Assembly (NCBI RefSeq): GCF_900142295.1 | Contig: NZ_FSRL01000001.1 | Span: 1,674,001-1,738,000 of the forward strand | Length of the DNA: 64,000 nucleotides | From: Vannielia litorea | Lineage (GTDB): Bacteria > Pseudomonadota > Alphaproteobacteria > Rhodobacterales > Rhodobacteraceae | Direction of reading: 5' to 3' | Shown here: positions 48,295 to 56,103 of the stretch, one piece after another | How positions within the stretch are numbered: position 1 is the first letter of the stretch | How the letters are laid out: every line of letters begins with the position of its first letter | Translations under genes and position numbers: made by a program | Notes under the pieces: generated by a model | Databases searched by the model: none | What the model saw: only the letters and a program-made list of their open reading frames with translations | Told to the model about the DNA's origin: nothing

Positions 48295-49164
48295 ATGACC
48301 TTCACCCCCCACACCACCCCAATCGACGGCCTGACCATCGCATACGAGACCGGCGGCTCCCCAACCGGCCTCCCCCTCCTCTTCCTCCACGGCTTCCCGC
48401 AAACCCGCGCGATGTGGCATCCCATCGCCGCTGCCTTCGCCGCCAGCCACCCCGTCGTGCTCGCCGACCTGCCCGGCTACGGCGCCTCCGACAAGCCACA
48501 GGACCTCGCCCCCTATTCCTTCCGCGAGATGGCCCGCCGCCTCGCTGCCCTCATGTCCCATCTCGGCCACGAGACCTTCGCGGTCGTCTCCCACGACCGC
48601 GGCGCGCGGGTCGCCCACCGCATGGCGCTCGACCACCCCGACCGCCTCTCCGCCGTCACCCTGATGGACATCGTCCCCACCCACACCCTGCTCACCGAGC
48701 TGAAACTCCCGGTCGCCCGGAGCTACTACCACTGGTTCTTCCTCGCCCAGCCCGAGCCCTTCCCCGAGCGCATGATCGCCGCCGACCCCGAGGCCTATTA
48801 CGAATCCTGCCTCCTCGGCTGGGGCGCCGCGCAGCTCTCCGATTTCCACGAAAGCCAGCTCATGGCCTACCGCGCCGCCTGGGCCAACCCCGAGACCCGC
48901 CGCGCCATGTGCAACGATTACCGCACCACCCTCACACGCGACCTCGCCGACGACGCGGCCGACCTGGGCGCGCGCATCGCCTGCCCCGCCCAGATCCTCT
49001 ACGGTGCCTCCGGTGCCATGGCCCGGCTCTACGACGTTCCCGCCACCTGGGCGCCAAAGACCGGCACGATGACCCACGCCGCCCTCCCCGGCGGCCACTT
49101 CTTCCCCGACACCGCCCCGGAAGAGACCGCCGAGGCCATCAAGAGCTTCCTCGAAGCGCTGTAA
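48295..49164 (+). CDS. Alpha/beta hydrolase, probable fluoroacetate/haloacetate dehalogenase
   Basis: The protein has 289 residues. The nucleophile region is SHDRGAR: Asp101 as nucleophile, then Arg102 and Arg105. Asp125 lies in LMDIVPT, His146-Trp147 in YYHWFF, Tyr209 in NDYR, and the catalytic His268 in LPGGHFF. All of these correspond to the pocket of fluoroacetate dehalogenases (nucleophile Asp, two carboxylate-binding Arg, halide-binding His, Trp and Tyr, and catalytic His and Asp). The family assignment is therefore strong, although the natural substrate could be another haloacid. The ATG starts right after the palindrome, leaving GAGGATGACCGCACC as ribosome binding site. Confidence 0.88.
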   Translation: MTFTPHTTPIDGLTIAYETGGSPTGLPLLFLHGFPQTRAMWHPIAAAFAASHPVVLADLPGYGASDKPQDLAPYSFREMARRLAALMSHLGHETFAVVSHDRGARVAHRMALDHPDRLSAVTLMDIVPTHTLLTELKLPVARSYYHWFFLAQPEPFPERMIAADPEAYYESCLLGWGAAQLSDFHESQLMAYRAAWANPETRRAMCNDYRTTLTRDLADDAADLGARIACPAQILYGASGAMARLYDVPATWAPKTGTMTHAALPGGHFFPDTAPEETAEAIKSFLEAL

Positions 49165-49229
49165 GACTCCGAGCCTCTGAGCCTGCGAGCCTTGAAGGCC
49201 CCGCCGCCCCGCGCCCCAGTCTCCTCCCC

Positions 49230-49259
49230 GCATTAACCTTAACCGGCATTAACCTTGAC
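49230..49259. repeat. Two direct 14-bp repeats
   Basis: GCATTAACCTTAAC (49230-49243) and GCATTAACCTTGAC (49246-49259) differ at one base, with 16-bp period. They lie in a 277-base gap without a gene between the dehalogenase and the first tRNA-Asp. TTAA elements resemble CtrA half sites, but the spacing does not match TTAA-N7-TTAA. Confidence 0.35.
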
Positions 49260-49336
49260 GCGCGCGAAACCGCCCCCCGCACCGGCCCCCGAAACTGCTC
49301 CAAGCCCCATTGTCTTGCTGCAGTTGTTCCCGAGGG

Positions 49337-49376
49337 GTCGCCATTGTGGCGCCATCGGGTCGAGCCCAATGGCGAC
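49337..49376. other. 10-bp inverted repeat downstream of tRNA-Asp
   Basis: GTCGCCATTG (49337-49346) and CAATGGCGAC (49367-49376) are perfect arms with a 20-base loop that can fold further. On the minus strand it follows the tRNA-Asp genes and may help end their transcript. Confidence 0.45.
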
Positions 49377-49441
49377 GGGGCATCGCCCCCATGGCAAAAC
49401 GCCCGTCAAAAGGAGAACGCGTTCAGACTGAAAGGAGAAGG

Positions 49442-49518
49442 TGGCGCGGTTGACGGGGCTCGAACCCGCGACCCCCGGCGTGACAGGCCGGTACTCTAAC
49501 CAACTGAGCTACAACCGC
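49442..49518 (-). tRNA. tRNA-Asp (GUC), copy 1
   Basis: 77 bases with encoded CCA. Acceptor arms GCGGTTG and CAACCGC, then G73 and CCA. The anticodon loop CTGTCAC reads GUC. It is in the same sequence as the second copy 49 bases away. Confidence 0.97.
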
Positions 49519-49567
49519 GCATGGGCCTGATAAGGCAAGTCTACCTGCCATGAAGGCAAGGACAGCG

Positions 49568-49644
49568 TGGCGCGGTTGACGGGGCTCGAACCCGCGACCC
49601 CCGGCGTGACAGGCCGGTACTCTAACCAACTGAGCTACAACCGC
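49568..49644 (-). tRNA. tRNA-Asp (GUC), copy 2
   Basis: Identical to copy 1 across the tRNA body, with CCA encoded. It is upstream in the minus-strand transcript; the 49-base spacer between the copies is different from the flanks, so the duplication covers only the tRNA and a few bases. Confidence 0.97.
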
Positions 49645-49708
49645 GCAGCGCTGTAGGGGGGCTTCTATGCAAGCCGTCCGGCCTCGTCAAGCGGCCAATC
49701 GCGCGCTT

Positions 49709-50554
49709 TCAGTATTTGATGGCCTTCGTCCGTTCGAGGTCCGAAACCATCAGTTCCTCCACCTTTGCGAGCTTGTCGATGAGCCATGTGAGGTTGCCGG
49801 CCGAGATCTCCTGCGTGGCGGTCGTGACAACCTCCTGCCCGTCCACGCGGTTGATGACCCGGGTTTCCAGCACCACCGGCTGGCGTCGGGTGTAGAGCGC
49901 CTCCATCACCGCCCAGGCCGCATCGCCCGAAAAGCCCCAGACGGGGTTGTCGGGCACGCTCTCCTCCTGCGCGCTCAGCGGCCAGCTGCGCGCCGCCTCG
50001 GGCAGCTTCAGCTCCATCTCCATCGCCATCCGCCCCGCCGCCACGTCGTCGCCCACCATCTCCCAGAGCGCCGGGTTGACCACGCCCGAGGCCGGAAAGG
50101 CCATGACCCGGATCCCGGTGAACTGGAGCGCCTCGTCGAAGAACCGCACCAGAAACAGGCCCTTGCCCGCCGCCATGTCGACCCGGCACACATAGCCGCC
50201 GGCCTTTCGGCGGGCGCAATCGGCCACCGGCCGCGCCCCGCCCTCCTCGCCCCGGAACTTCAGGAAATAGGTGATCCGCCCCTCGGCATAGGCGACATGT
50301 TCCTCGGTCTCGCTGCCCGCGGGCAGGAACTCCGCCCAGTATTGCTCCACCACCCCGTCCTTCAGCGCCCGCAGGCACTCCACCGTGCCGCCAAAGGCGC
50401 CGGGCCAGGCCTCGATCCGATGAACCACCTCCGCCTCCGCCCCCTCGGGCGCGCCATCGAGATAGAGCGGCGCCTCGCAGCCCGGCATCTCCTGCGCCAG
50501 CGCCCCCGCCGCCCAGGTCACCAGACCGCAGGCCATCCCCGCCACACGCACCAT
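49709..50554 (-). CDS. Secreted protein, unknown
   Basis: The protein has 281 residues from ATG 50554, with AAGGGGGC upstream; the in-frame codons upstream overlap the tRNA-Val gene and are not coding. The signal peptide covers residues 1-20 (ending GALA). The mature part has four Cys (PGCEAP, VECLRAL, ADCARR and YVCRV) and many acidic residues, and looks globular. No family is recognised. It is flanked on both sides by tRNA genes on the same strand. Confidence 0.65.
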   Translation of the reverse strand: MVRVAGMACGLVTWAAGALAQEMPGCEAPLYLDGAPEGAEAEVVHRIEAWPGAFGGTVECLRALKDGVVEQYWAEFLPAGSETEEHVAYAEGRITYFLKFRGEEGGARPVADCARRKAGGYVCRVDMAAGKGLFLVRFFDEALQFTGIRVMAFPASGVVNPALWEMVGDDVAAGRMAMEMELKLPEAARSWPLSAQEESVPDNPVWGFSGDAAWAVMEALYTRRQPVVLETRVINRVDGQEVVTTATQEISAGNLTWLIDKLAKVEELMVSDLERTKAIKY

Positions 50555-50689
50555 GCCGCCCCCTTCGAAATCGCACAAACCTGTGGGCGAGAGGCTAGGC
50601 GAGGCAACGCCACCCTGTCCAGAACCGCCAGGGGGACAGCCCGCCGCTGGCCGGTCCAGAGGGTATCGCGGAGAGCAAGGCAAGAGAGA

Positions 50690-50765
50690 TGGTGGGTCGT
50701 GACGGGCTCGAACCGCCGACATCTTCGGTGTAAGCGAAGCGCTCTACCAACTGAGCTAACGACCC
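50690..50765 (-). tRNA. tRNA-Val (UAC)
   Basis: 76 bases with encoded CCA. Acceptor GGGTCGT pairs with ACGACCC. The anticodon stem CTTCG/CGAAG encloses CTTACAC, which reads UAC. Confidence 0.97.
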
Positions 50766-50825
50766 CAACCAGCGAGGGCTCTGGCGCGACGGGCGCACCC
50801 GGATCAAGCCCCCCGGGATGAGAGA

Positions 50826-50852
50826 GGCCCCGCGCCTTTCAGCGACGGGGCC
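50826..50852 (-). terminator. Hairpin between the two tRNA-Val genes
   Basis: GGCCCCG (50826-50832) and CGGGGCC (50846-50852) form a stem, extended by inner GCG/CGC pairs. On the minus strand it follows tRNA-Val (CAC), and a TCTCTC tail is weak, so partial termination is likely. Confidence 0.5.
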
Positions 50853-50859
50853 CCGAAAC

Positions 50860-50934
50860 TGGTGGGTGATAAGAGATTTGAACTCCTGACATCTTCGATG
50901 TGAACGAAGCGCTCTACCACTGAGCTAATCACCC
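50860..50934 (-). tRNA. tRNA-Val (CAC)
   Basis: 75 bases with encoded CCA. Acceptor GGGTGAT pairs with ATCACCC. The anticodon loop TTCACAT reads CAC. It lies 12 bases after the HU-like gene on the same strand. Confidence 0.96.
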
Positions 50935-50946
50935 GTGGGGGGCGAT

Positions 50947-51366
50947 TTAGCCGTTGTCGCCGTCCTCTGCAAGAGGCTTGGCGGCAGTTTTTCGGCGGAG
51001 CTTCAGCATCACCATCTCGCCGTTCGCCACCGGCTTGCGCTTGTGGATCATCAGCTTTCCCAGCTCGGGGATCTGGAGCGTCGCGCCTTCGCCGATGATC
51101 TTGTCCATCTCGGCAAACATCGCCTCCAGCGCCGGCTTCACGTCCTTGCGCTTGAGCCCCGAGGCCTCCACCACGCGGTCGATCAGGTCGTTCTTCTTGA
51201 CCATCTTCTCGCTCACCACCGGCTCGGCCGGCGTGACCACGGTGATCTCGGGCTTGGGCGCGGGCTCCACCAGCTTCACCGCCGGGGCCGGCTTCTTGGC
51301 GGCCGTCCTGCGGGTGCCGGCGGCGCGCGGCTTTGGGGGTCCATCGGTCTTGCGGGGTCCGGGCAT
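50947..51366 (-). CDS. HU/IHF-family DNA-binding protein with basic N-terminal extension
   Basis: 139 residues from ATG 51366, with GGAG nine bases upstream; GTG 51375 is an alternative. The C-terminal 85 residues are an HU/IHF fold: VKKNDLIDRVVEASGLKRKDV, then IPELGKLMIHKRKPV, with a shortened DNA-binding arm. The N-terminal 50 residues are rich in Pro, Lys, Arg and Ala, as in eukaryotic histone tails or mycobacterial HU. Ordinary HU has about 90 residues. It may bind DNA as a nucleoid protein; dimer partners are unknown. Confidence 0.85.
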   Translation of the reverse strand: MPGPRKTDGPPKPRAAGTRRTAAKKPAPAVKLVEPAPKPEITVVTPAEPVVSEKMVKKNDLIDRVVEASGLKRKDVKPALEAMFAEMDKIIGEGATLQIPELGKLMIHKRKPVANGEMVMLKLRRKTAAKPLAEDGDNG

Positions 51367-51438
51367 GCCTGCCACTCCGTTCTGATGCTGCTCTTGCGCG
51401 GCAGCCTAGCACGTCACCCTGCCCTTGCAATCTTGGTC

Positions 51439-51460
51439 TTGACCTCAACCAAGGTTGAGG
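51439..51460. promoter_or_regulatory. SoxR-like operator over the MFS promoter
   Basis: CCTCAACCAAGGTTGAGG (51443-51460) is an 18-bp palindrome (CCTCAACC, AA, GGTTGAGG). SoxR boxes have the form CCTCAA-N6-TTGAGG. TTGACC (51439-51444) forms the -35. No soxR gene is in the window. Other MerR-family regulators cannot be excluded. Confidence 0.7.
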
Positions 51461-51475
51461 CTCGAGCTTGCAGGG

Positions 51476-52906
51476 ATGACACAGAGCCTCTCCCTGCTTT
51501 CCCCCGGCACCCGCGGCCCTGTCCTGGCGATCTCCGCCGGGATCGGCATGCACGCCTTCAACGACCTCGCCATCTCGGCCTCGATTCCGGTGGCGATGGA
51601 GAGCCTCGGCGCGCTGACCATGCTGCCGCTGGTCTATGCGCTCTTCTTCATCGCCGTGGTGGCCGGCGGCGTGACCTCGGCCGAGATCCGCGCCCGCATC
51701 GGGGCCCGCGCCACCGCGCTGGGGGCGGCCGGCTGCTTCGTCGCGGGCACCCTGCTCACCGCCACGGCCTCCTCCGGCGCCGCCTTCGCGCTGGGCCGCG
51801 CGCTCCAGGGCCTCTCCGACGGGGTGATCGCCGCGCTCTGCTACGCGCTGATCCCCCAGCTCTTCGCCGCCGCCGTGGTGGCGCGGGTCTTCGCTGTCGA
51901 GGCCACCGTCTGGGCGCTGGCGGCGGCGCTCGGCCCGCTGGCGGGCGGCTATGCCACCGAACACGCGGGCTGGCGCGTGGCCATGCTCACCGGCCTGCCG
52001 CTGGCGCTGGTCTTCCTCGCCACCGGGGCCGCCATCCTGCCACGCCGCGCCGCCGACGGCTTCGTCATCCAGCGCCGCACGCCACTCGGGCCGGTGGCGC
52101 TCTGCCTCGCCGGGGCCGCCGTGCTCGCCCTGCCCTCCGCCCTGCCCGAAAGCCCGGCGGCAGCGCTCGGCCTGCCCGCGGGCCTTGCCCTGCTGGCCCT
52201 CGCGCTCGCCACCGACCGCCGCCGCCCGCGGCCCCGGTTCTTTCCGTCCGGGGCCTTCACCCTCACCCCGCTGGGGGCCGGCACATGGCTGATCTTCCTG
52301 ATGCCCGTGGCGCAAAGCGTGTCGTCGATCTTCACCGCGCTCTGCACCCGGGCGATCTTCGGGCTCTCCACAATCCTCACCGGCTGGGTGGTGGTGACCA
52401 TGGCGCTGAACTGGAGCCTCTGGGCCGTGGTGGCAGGCCGCCTGCCCGCCCACCGCCGCCAAGCCGCCCTGCGGGTGGCGCCCGCGCTCCAGATCGCCGG
52501 CGCGGCCTGCGTCGGCACCGGCTTCGTCACCGCCACCCTGCCGCTGGTGCTGCTGGGGCAGTCGCTCTCCGGCGCCGCCTTCGGCTTGTCCTGGGGGCCC
52601 GCCAACCAGCTCGTCATGGAGGCCGCGCCCGAGGCCGAACGCCCCCGCACCGCCTCCTTCATGCCCACCGTGCAGACCCTGGGCTTTGCCACCGGCGCCG
52701 GGCTCTTCGGATGGATCGCGGGCGTCACCGGCCTCCTGCCCGCCCTCGCGACAGGCGCCACCGTCCTGCCGCTCGCAGCCCTCTGGGGCACCGCCGCGCT
52801 CATCGCCTGCACCGCCCTGCTCGCGGCCCGCAGGCTCCACACCGCCTCCTCCGCCGACCCGGCCCCCTCCAGTCCGGCCCCCTCCGATCCGGCCCCCGCC
52901 CCTTGA
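51476..52906 (+). CDS. MFS transporter, probable efflux pump
   Basis: The protein has 476 residues. About 14 hydrophobic segments are seen, so it resembles the DHA2 drug:H+ group. The motif at ALGRALQGLSDGVIAAL and GPLAGGYATEHAGWR are characteristic. The ATG at 51476 lies about where transcription would begin from the MerR-type promoter, and GCAGGG is too close to serve as a ribosome binding site, so the mRNA may be leaderless. The C-terminal tail is a Ser/Pro/Ala-rich run. Export of redox-active or toxic compounds is inferred from the operator. Confidence 0.88.
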   Translation: MTQSLSLLSPGTRGPVLAISAGIGMHAFNDLAISASIPVAMESLGALTMLPLVYALFFIAVVAGGVTSAEIRARIGARATALGAAGCFVAGTLLTATASSGAAFALGRALQGLSDGVIAALCYALIPQLFAAAVVARVFAVEATVWALAAALGPLAGGYATEHAGWRVAMLTGLPLALVFLATGAAILPRRAADGFVIQRRTPLGPVALCLAGAAVLALPSALPESPAAALGLPAGLALLALALATDRRRPRPRFFPSGAFTLTPLGAGTWLIFLMPVAQSVSSIFTALCTRAIFGLSTILTGWVVVTMALNWSLWAVVAGRLPAHRRQAALRVAPALQIAGAACVGTGFVTATLPLVLLGQSLSGAAFGLSWGPANQLVMEAAPEAERPRTASFMPTVQTLGFATGAGLFGWIAGVTGLLPALATGATVLPLAALWGTAALIACTALLAARRLHTASSADPAPSSPAPSDPAPAP

Positions 52907-52937
52907 CCGCCCGCGCGCATCCGGCCACATCTTCCCC

Positions 52938-53627
52938 ATGGCCTTCCACGCCCCGCAATGGTTCTCCGACGCCCTGACCACCGCCTCCGGTGATCCCGCG
53001 CTCGACCGCGATCCGCGCTGGCCCCGCTTCTTGAACCCCGACTGGCGCTGCCCCTGCTGCGGGATCGGCTCGCCGGGCCTCGCCGACATCGGCTTCGATC
53101 ACCCCGCCGTCTGGCCCCACGGCTCGCGCCACGCCACCGGCGAGGTGCTGATGCAGGTCGGCCGCGACCGGCTGACCAGCGACCTTTGCCGTTACCGCGA
53201 CGCCCATTTCATCCGCTGCATCCTGCCCGTGCCGATCACCGGATACGACGGCTACATCTGCTTCGGCCCCTGGGCGCGGGTGGCGCGCGAGCACTTCGAG
53301 GCCTATGCCGCTTCTACCCTGCCACCCTTCCCCCCCTTCGACGGCTGCGAGGCCATGCTCGCCAACGACCTGCCGGGCAGCGATCCGCGCATGCCCGTCC
53401 CCTGCCTGCTCACCACCGCCGGGCCAACCGACCGCCCGGCCCTCTTTGCCGAGGGCGGGGGCCTGCGGCACGCCCAGCAGCAGGGCCTCACTTTCGACTC
53501 CCTGCTCGAGATCTACGCCGCCCTCGGCACCGACCTGCGCGGCCATCTCGACCATGACCCCGAGGTCGATCCCGCCGCAGAGCCCGGGCAATCCCCCGGT
53601 CCGGGCCCTGACGACCCCAACGGATAG
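52938..53627 (+). CDS. DUF2199 domain protein
   Basis: The protein has 229 residues. The N-terminal WRCPCCG and the segment DLCRYRDAHFIRCILPVPI...YDGYICFGPWARVAREHFEAY match DUF2199, a family of unknown function. It starts 31 bases after the MFS gene and may be cotranscribed. A Pro-rich, acidic C-terminal tail follows the domain. Confidence 0.8.
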   Translation: MAFHAPQWFSDALTTASGDPALDRDPRWPRFLNPDWRCPCCGIGSPGLADIGFDHPAVWPHGSRHATGEVLMQVGRDRLTSDLCRYRDAHFIRCILPVPITGYDGYICFGPWARVAREHFEAYAASTLPPFPPFDGCEAMLANDLPGSDPRMPVPCLLTTAGPTDRPALFAEGGGLRHAQQQGLTFDSLLEIYAALGTDLRGHLDHDPEVDPAAEPGQSPGPGPDDPNG

Positions 53628-53723
53628 GCAAGTCTCCGCCGCCTCACGCCGGTCTGAACGCCTGCGACCCAAGGCCCTCTGGCCGCAGGCCCCGGGGCCT
53701 GATAGCTCCACGCTCCTCATCAG

Positions 53724-53752
53724 CAACCGCCCGGGTTCACGCCCGGGCGTTG
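53724..53752. other. Long hairpin before the GspC/PilP-like gene
   Basis: CGCCCGGG (53728-53735) and CCCGGGCG (53742-53749), extended by CAA/TTG, form a strong stem eight bases before the next ribosome binding site. It may be the terminator of the DUF2199 unit or a leader element. Confidence 0.5.
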
Positions 53753-53773
53753 CCATTCCCGGAGACCACACCC

Positions 53774-54034
53774 GTGACCCAATCGTCATCCGGCCAGACC
53801 AAGGCCGCCCGCATCGCCACCACGTCCAACGCGCTCGACCTCTCGGCGCTGAGCCTCATCGCGGTGACCGGCAAGCCCGACGCACGCCGCGCGATCCTGC
53901 GCCACCGCAATGGCCGCACCGAAACCGTCCGCCCCGGCACCTCCGCCGCCGGCGGCACCGTCACCGCCATCGACGCCGGCAGCGTGACCCTTTCGATGGA
54001 TGGAAAGCCCCTCCGCCTCGCCCTGCCCGCCTGA
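53774..54034 (+). CDS. Mini GspC/PilP-like protein
   Basis: 86 residues from GTG 53774, which has GGAG ten bases upstream; TTG 53750 is an alternative. The core ALSLIAVTGKPDARRAILRHRNG...VRPGTSAAGGTVTAIDAG resembles the inner-membrane homology region of type II secretion GspC and pilus PilP proteins. Unlike those it has no signal peptide or membrane helix. It stands alone, so it may be a remnant or a free domain. It is convergent with the next secreted protein. Confidence 0.55.
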   Translation: MTQSSSGQTKAARIATTSNALDLSALSLIAVTGKPDARRAILRHRNGRTETVRPGTSAAGGTVTAIDAGSVTLSMDGKPLRLALPA

Positions 54035-54072
54035 CGCAGCGCACCTGGGCCCGGCCGCCTGGCCCCGGCCCC

Positions 54073-55146
54073 TCAGCGCCCGGGCTCGACCACCCCGAGC
54101 AGGGCGCCGCCCGGCGCAAGCCGCACCTCCCACTCGCCCGCCGCCCCCGGCGGTGCGCCCTCCTCGGCAAGGCGCACGATCCACACCGGCCTCTCCGCCC
54201 GCACGCCGGGCACCAGCCGCCCATGCAGCCGCCGCACCTCCCGGTGCCCGCTGGCCCGCCGGGCGGCGATCACCAGCCGGGGCACCTCCGCCAGCCGCAG
54301 ATCGCTCAGCCGGAACGGCCCGAGCCGCCCCGCCTCGGGCAAGGCCAGCCGTTCCGGCAGGTCCACCAGCGCGGGGCTGAATCGCCCGCGCTCCCAGCGC
54401 AGCTGCCGGATCACCCCCGGCCTGTCCGGCGCGGCGACCGACAGGGTGATGCGCTCGCGGTCGATCTCGATGTCCTGCACCAATGCGCCAGGCGGCAAGA
54501 GCGCTTCGAAGCCCGCCTGCACCTCCTCAAGCCGCACCCCGTCGGGCAAGAGAAGATCGGGCCAATCTTCACCCTCCCCCGAGGCCTCCGCGCCCGTTGC
54601 GGCCTCGCCCAGGCCAAGCGGCGCGCCCTCGGGGCCCAGCTCCACGCGCAGGGTCTGGCCGCTGGCCTCCAGCTCCACCACCCAGCGGAGCGCACCCTGC
54701 CCCGGCGCCGCGCCCACCTCCAGCCTGCGGGCGATCGTCACCGACCGAACCTCGGCCTCCCCGCGCGGGTCCAGGCGCATCCGCGCCGCCTCGACCGCAT
54801 CCGGGAGCCGCTCCATCGCCAGGTCAGAGACCGCAAAGCCGGCCGCCTCCGGGCTGGTGCCCGGCACCGGGGGCGCCACCACCTCGGGGCCCTCCAGCCG
54901 GTCCATCGCCAGCAGAAGCCGCACTCTGCGCACCTGCCAGCTCGCCGCGCCGCCCTCCGGCGCCAGAGCGATCAGCCCGATCCGCGCCGGCTCCACCTCG
55001 ACCCTGAGCGCCACCGTGTCTTGCGGCAACGCCCCGGCCAGCCGCTCCCAGGCCGCCGCAAACAGCGCCGGGCTGTCCAGATAATCCTCCGCTCGCGCCA
55101 CACCTGCGACGCACAGCAGAACAAGGGCCGCCAGCAAGGGTTTCAT
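54073..55146 (-). CDS. Secreted protein, unknown
   Basis: The protein has 357 residues; GGGAAAGGC lies before ATG 55146. The signal peptide is residues 1-19 (ending ARAE). The mature part is rich in Leu, Val, Glu and Arg, with many beta-like stretches and two similar-looking halves (LRVEVEPARIGLIAL and VQDIEIDRERITLSV). No Cys is seen after the signal peptide. It may be a large periplasmic beta-sandwich protein. No family is recognised. It is divergent from the next SDR gene. Confidence 0.65.
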   Translation of the reverse strand: MKPLLAALVLLCVAGVARAEDYLDSPALFAAAWERLAGALPQDTVALRVEVEPARIGLIALAPEGGAASWQVRRVRLLLAMDRLEGPEVVAPPVPGTSPEAAGFAVSDLAMERLPDAVEAARMRLDPRGEAEVRSVTIARRLEVGAAPGQGALRWVVELEASGQTLRVELGPEGAPLGLGEAATGAEASGEGEDWPDLLLPDGVRLEEVQAGFEALLPPGALVQDIEIDRERITLSVAAPDRPGVIRQLRWERGRFSPALVDLPERLALPEAGRLGPFRLSDLRLAEVPRLVIAARRASGHREVRRLHGRLVPGVRAERPVWIVRLAEEGAPPGAAGEWEVRLAPGGALLGVVEPGR

Positions 55147-55299
55147 CTCGGCCTTTCCCGGTCCGGTCGATCCGCGCGAGGGCCTGCCCGATCCGGCGGC
55201 CCCGCACCGATCATGCCAGCCCCCGCCGCGCGGCCCAAAGGCTTTTCGCGCCGCCATTCCCCGCTTGACGACACCCGCGCCCCGCGCCACACCCGCCGC

Positions 55300-55944
55300 A
55301 TGGAAAAGACAGCCCTCGTCACCGGCGCATCGCGCGGCCTCGGCGCCGCCCTGGCCGAAGCCCTCGCCCCCACCCACCACGTCATCGCCGTGGCGCGCAC
55401 CACCGGCGCGCTGGAAGAGCTGGATGACCGCATCCGCACCGCCGGCGGCGCCGCCACCCTTGCGCCCATGGACATCGCCGTGGAGCCTGCCATGCAGCAG
55501 CTCGTGGCCTCCATTGCCGGGCGCTGGGGCGGGCTCGACCTGTGGATCCACGCCGCCGTCCATGCAGCCCCCCTCGGCCCGGCCGCGCATCTCGACGAAA
55601 AGGACTGGCAGAAGAGCCTCGACACCAATGCCACCGCCACCCGCCGCCTCATCGGCCTGGTCGAGCCGCTCCTGCTGGCCCGCTCCGGCACCGCGGCCTT
55701 CTTCGACGATGCCCGCGCCGGCGACAAGTTCTTCGGCCACTACGGCGCCACCAAGGCCGCTCAGATCGCGCTCGCCCGCAGCTGGCAGGCCGAGACCGTC
55801 AAGACCGGCCCCCGCGTCCTGATCCTGGCGCCCCGGCCGATGCCCACCGCCACCCGCGCCCGCTTCTTCCCCGGCGAAGACCGCGCACCCCTCGCCGCCC
55901 CCGCCGACGAGGCCGCCCGCCTGCTGCCCGAAATCACGGGCTGA
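55300..55944 (+). CDS. SDR family oxidoreductase
   Basis: The protein has 214 residues. The nucleotide-binding TGASRGLGAAL and the catalytic HYGATK (Tyr-x-x-x-Lys) are present. It is shorter than typical SDRs and ends soon after the active-site domain. The substrate is unknown. It starts 154 bases from the divergent secreted protein. Confidence 0.88.
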   Translation: MEKTALVTGASRGLGAALAEALAPTHHVIAVARTTGALEELDDRIRTAGGAATLAPMDIAVEPAMQQLVASIAGRWGGLDLWIHAAVHAAPLGPAAHLDEKDWQKSLDTNATATRRLIGLVEPLLLARSGTAAFFDDARAGDKFFGHYGATKAAQIALARSWQAETVKTGPRVLILAPRPMPTATRARFFPGEDRAPLAAPADEAARLLPEITG

Positions 55945-56103
55945 GCCACGCCCGGCGCGTGCGCCCCGCGCCCGCGCCCTCGGCCAGGCTGCACGACGCC
56001 CTGCCGCAACAAAATGCCACAGCTCTGGCCTGCTGCGGCGGTGTTCCGCTTGTGAGCCGCCGGACCCTCGCCTATTCAGGGAGGAACGAAAGGGCGGGGC
56101 AGG

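Noticed and set aside
49230..49259. CtrA binding site in the TTAA-rich repeats
   Set aside because: The spacing between TTAA elements is 2, 6 or 12 bases rather than the 7 bases of CtrA sites.
49442..49644. Twin tRNA-Asp genes as an attachment site of an integrated element
   Set aside because: The repeat equals the tRNA itself, the copies are 49 bases apart, and no integrase or phage gene is present.
53305..55944. Very long plus-strand open frame running through DUF2199, the small GspC-like gene and the region antisense to the 54073 gene
   Set aside because: High GC leaves few stop codons. Only the part from 55300, with SDR motifs, has protein-like content; the rest is Pro/Arg-rich shadow sequence.
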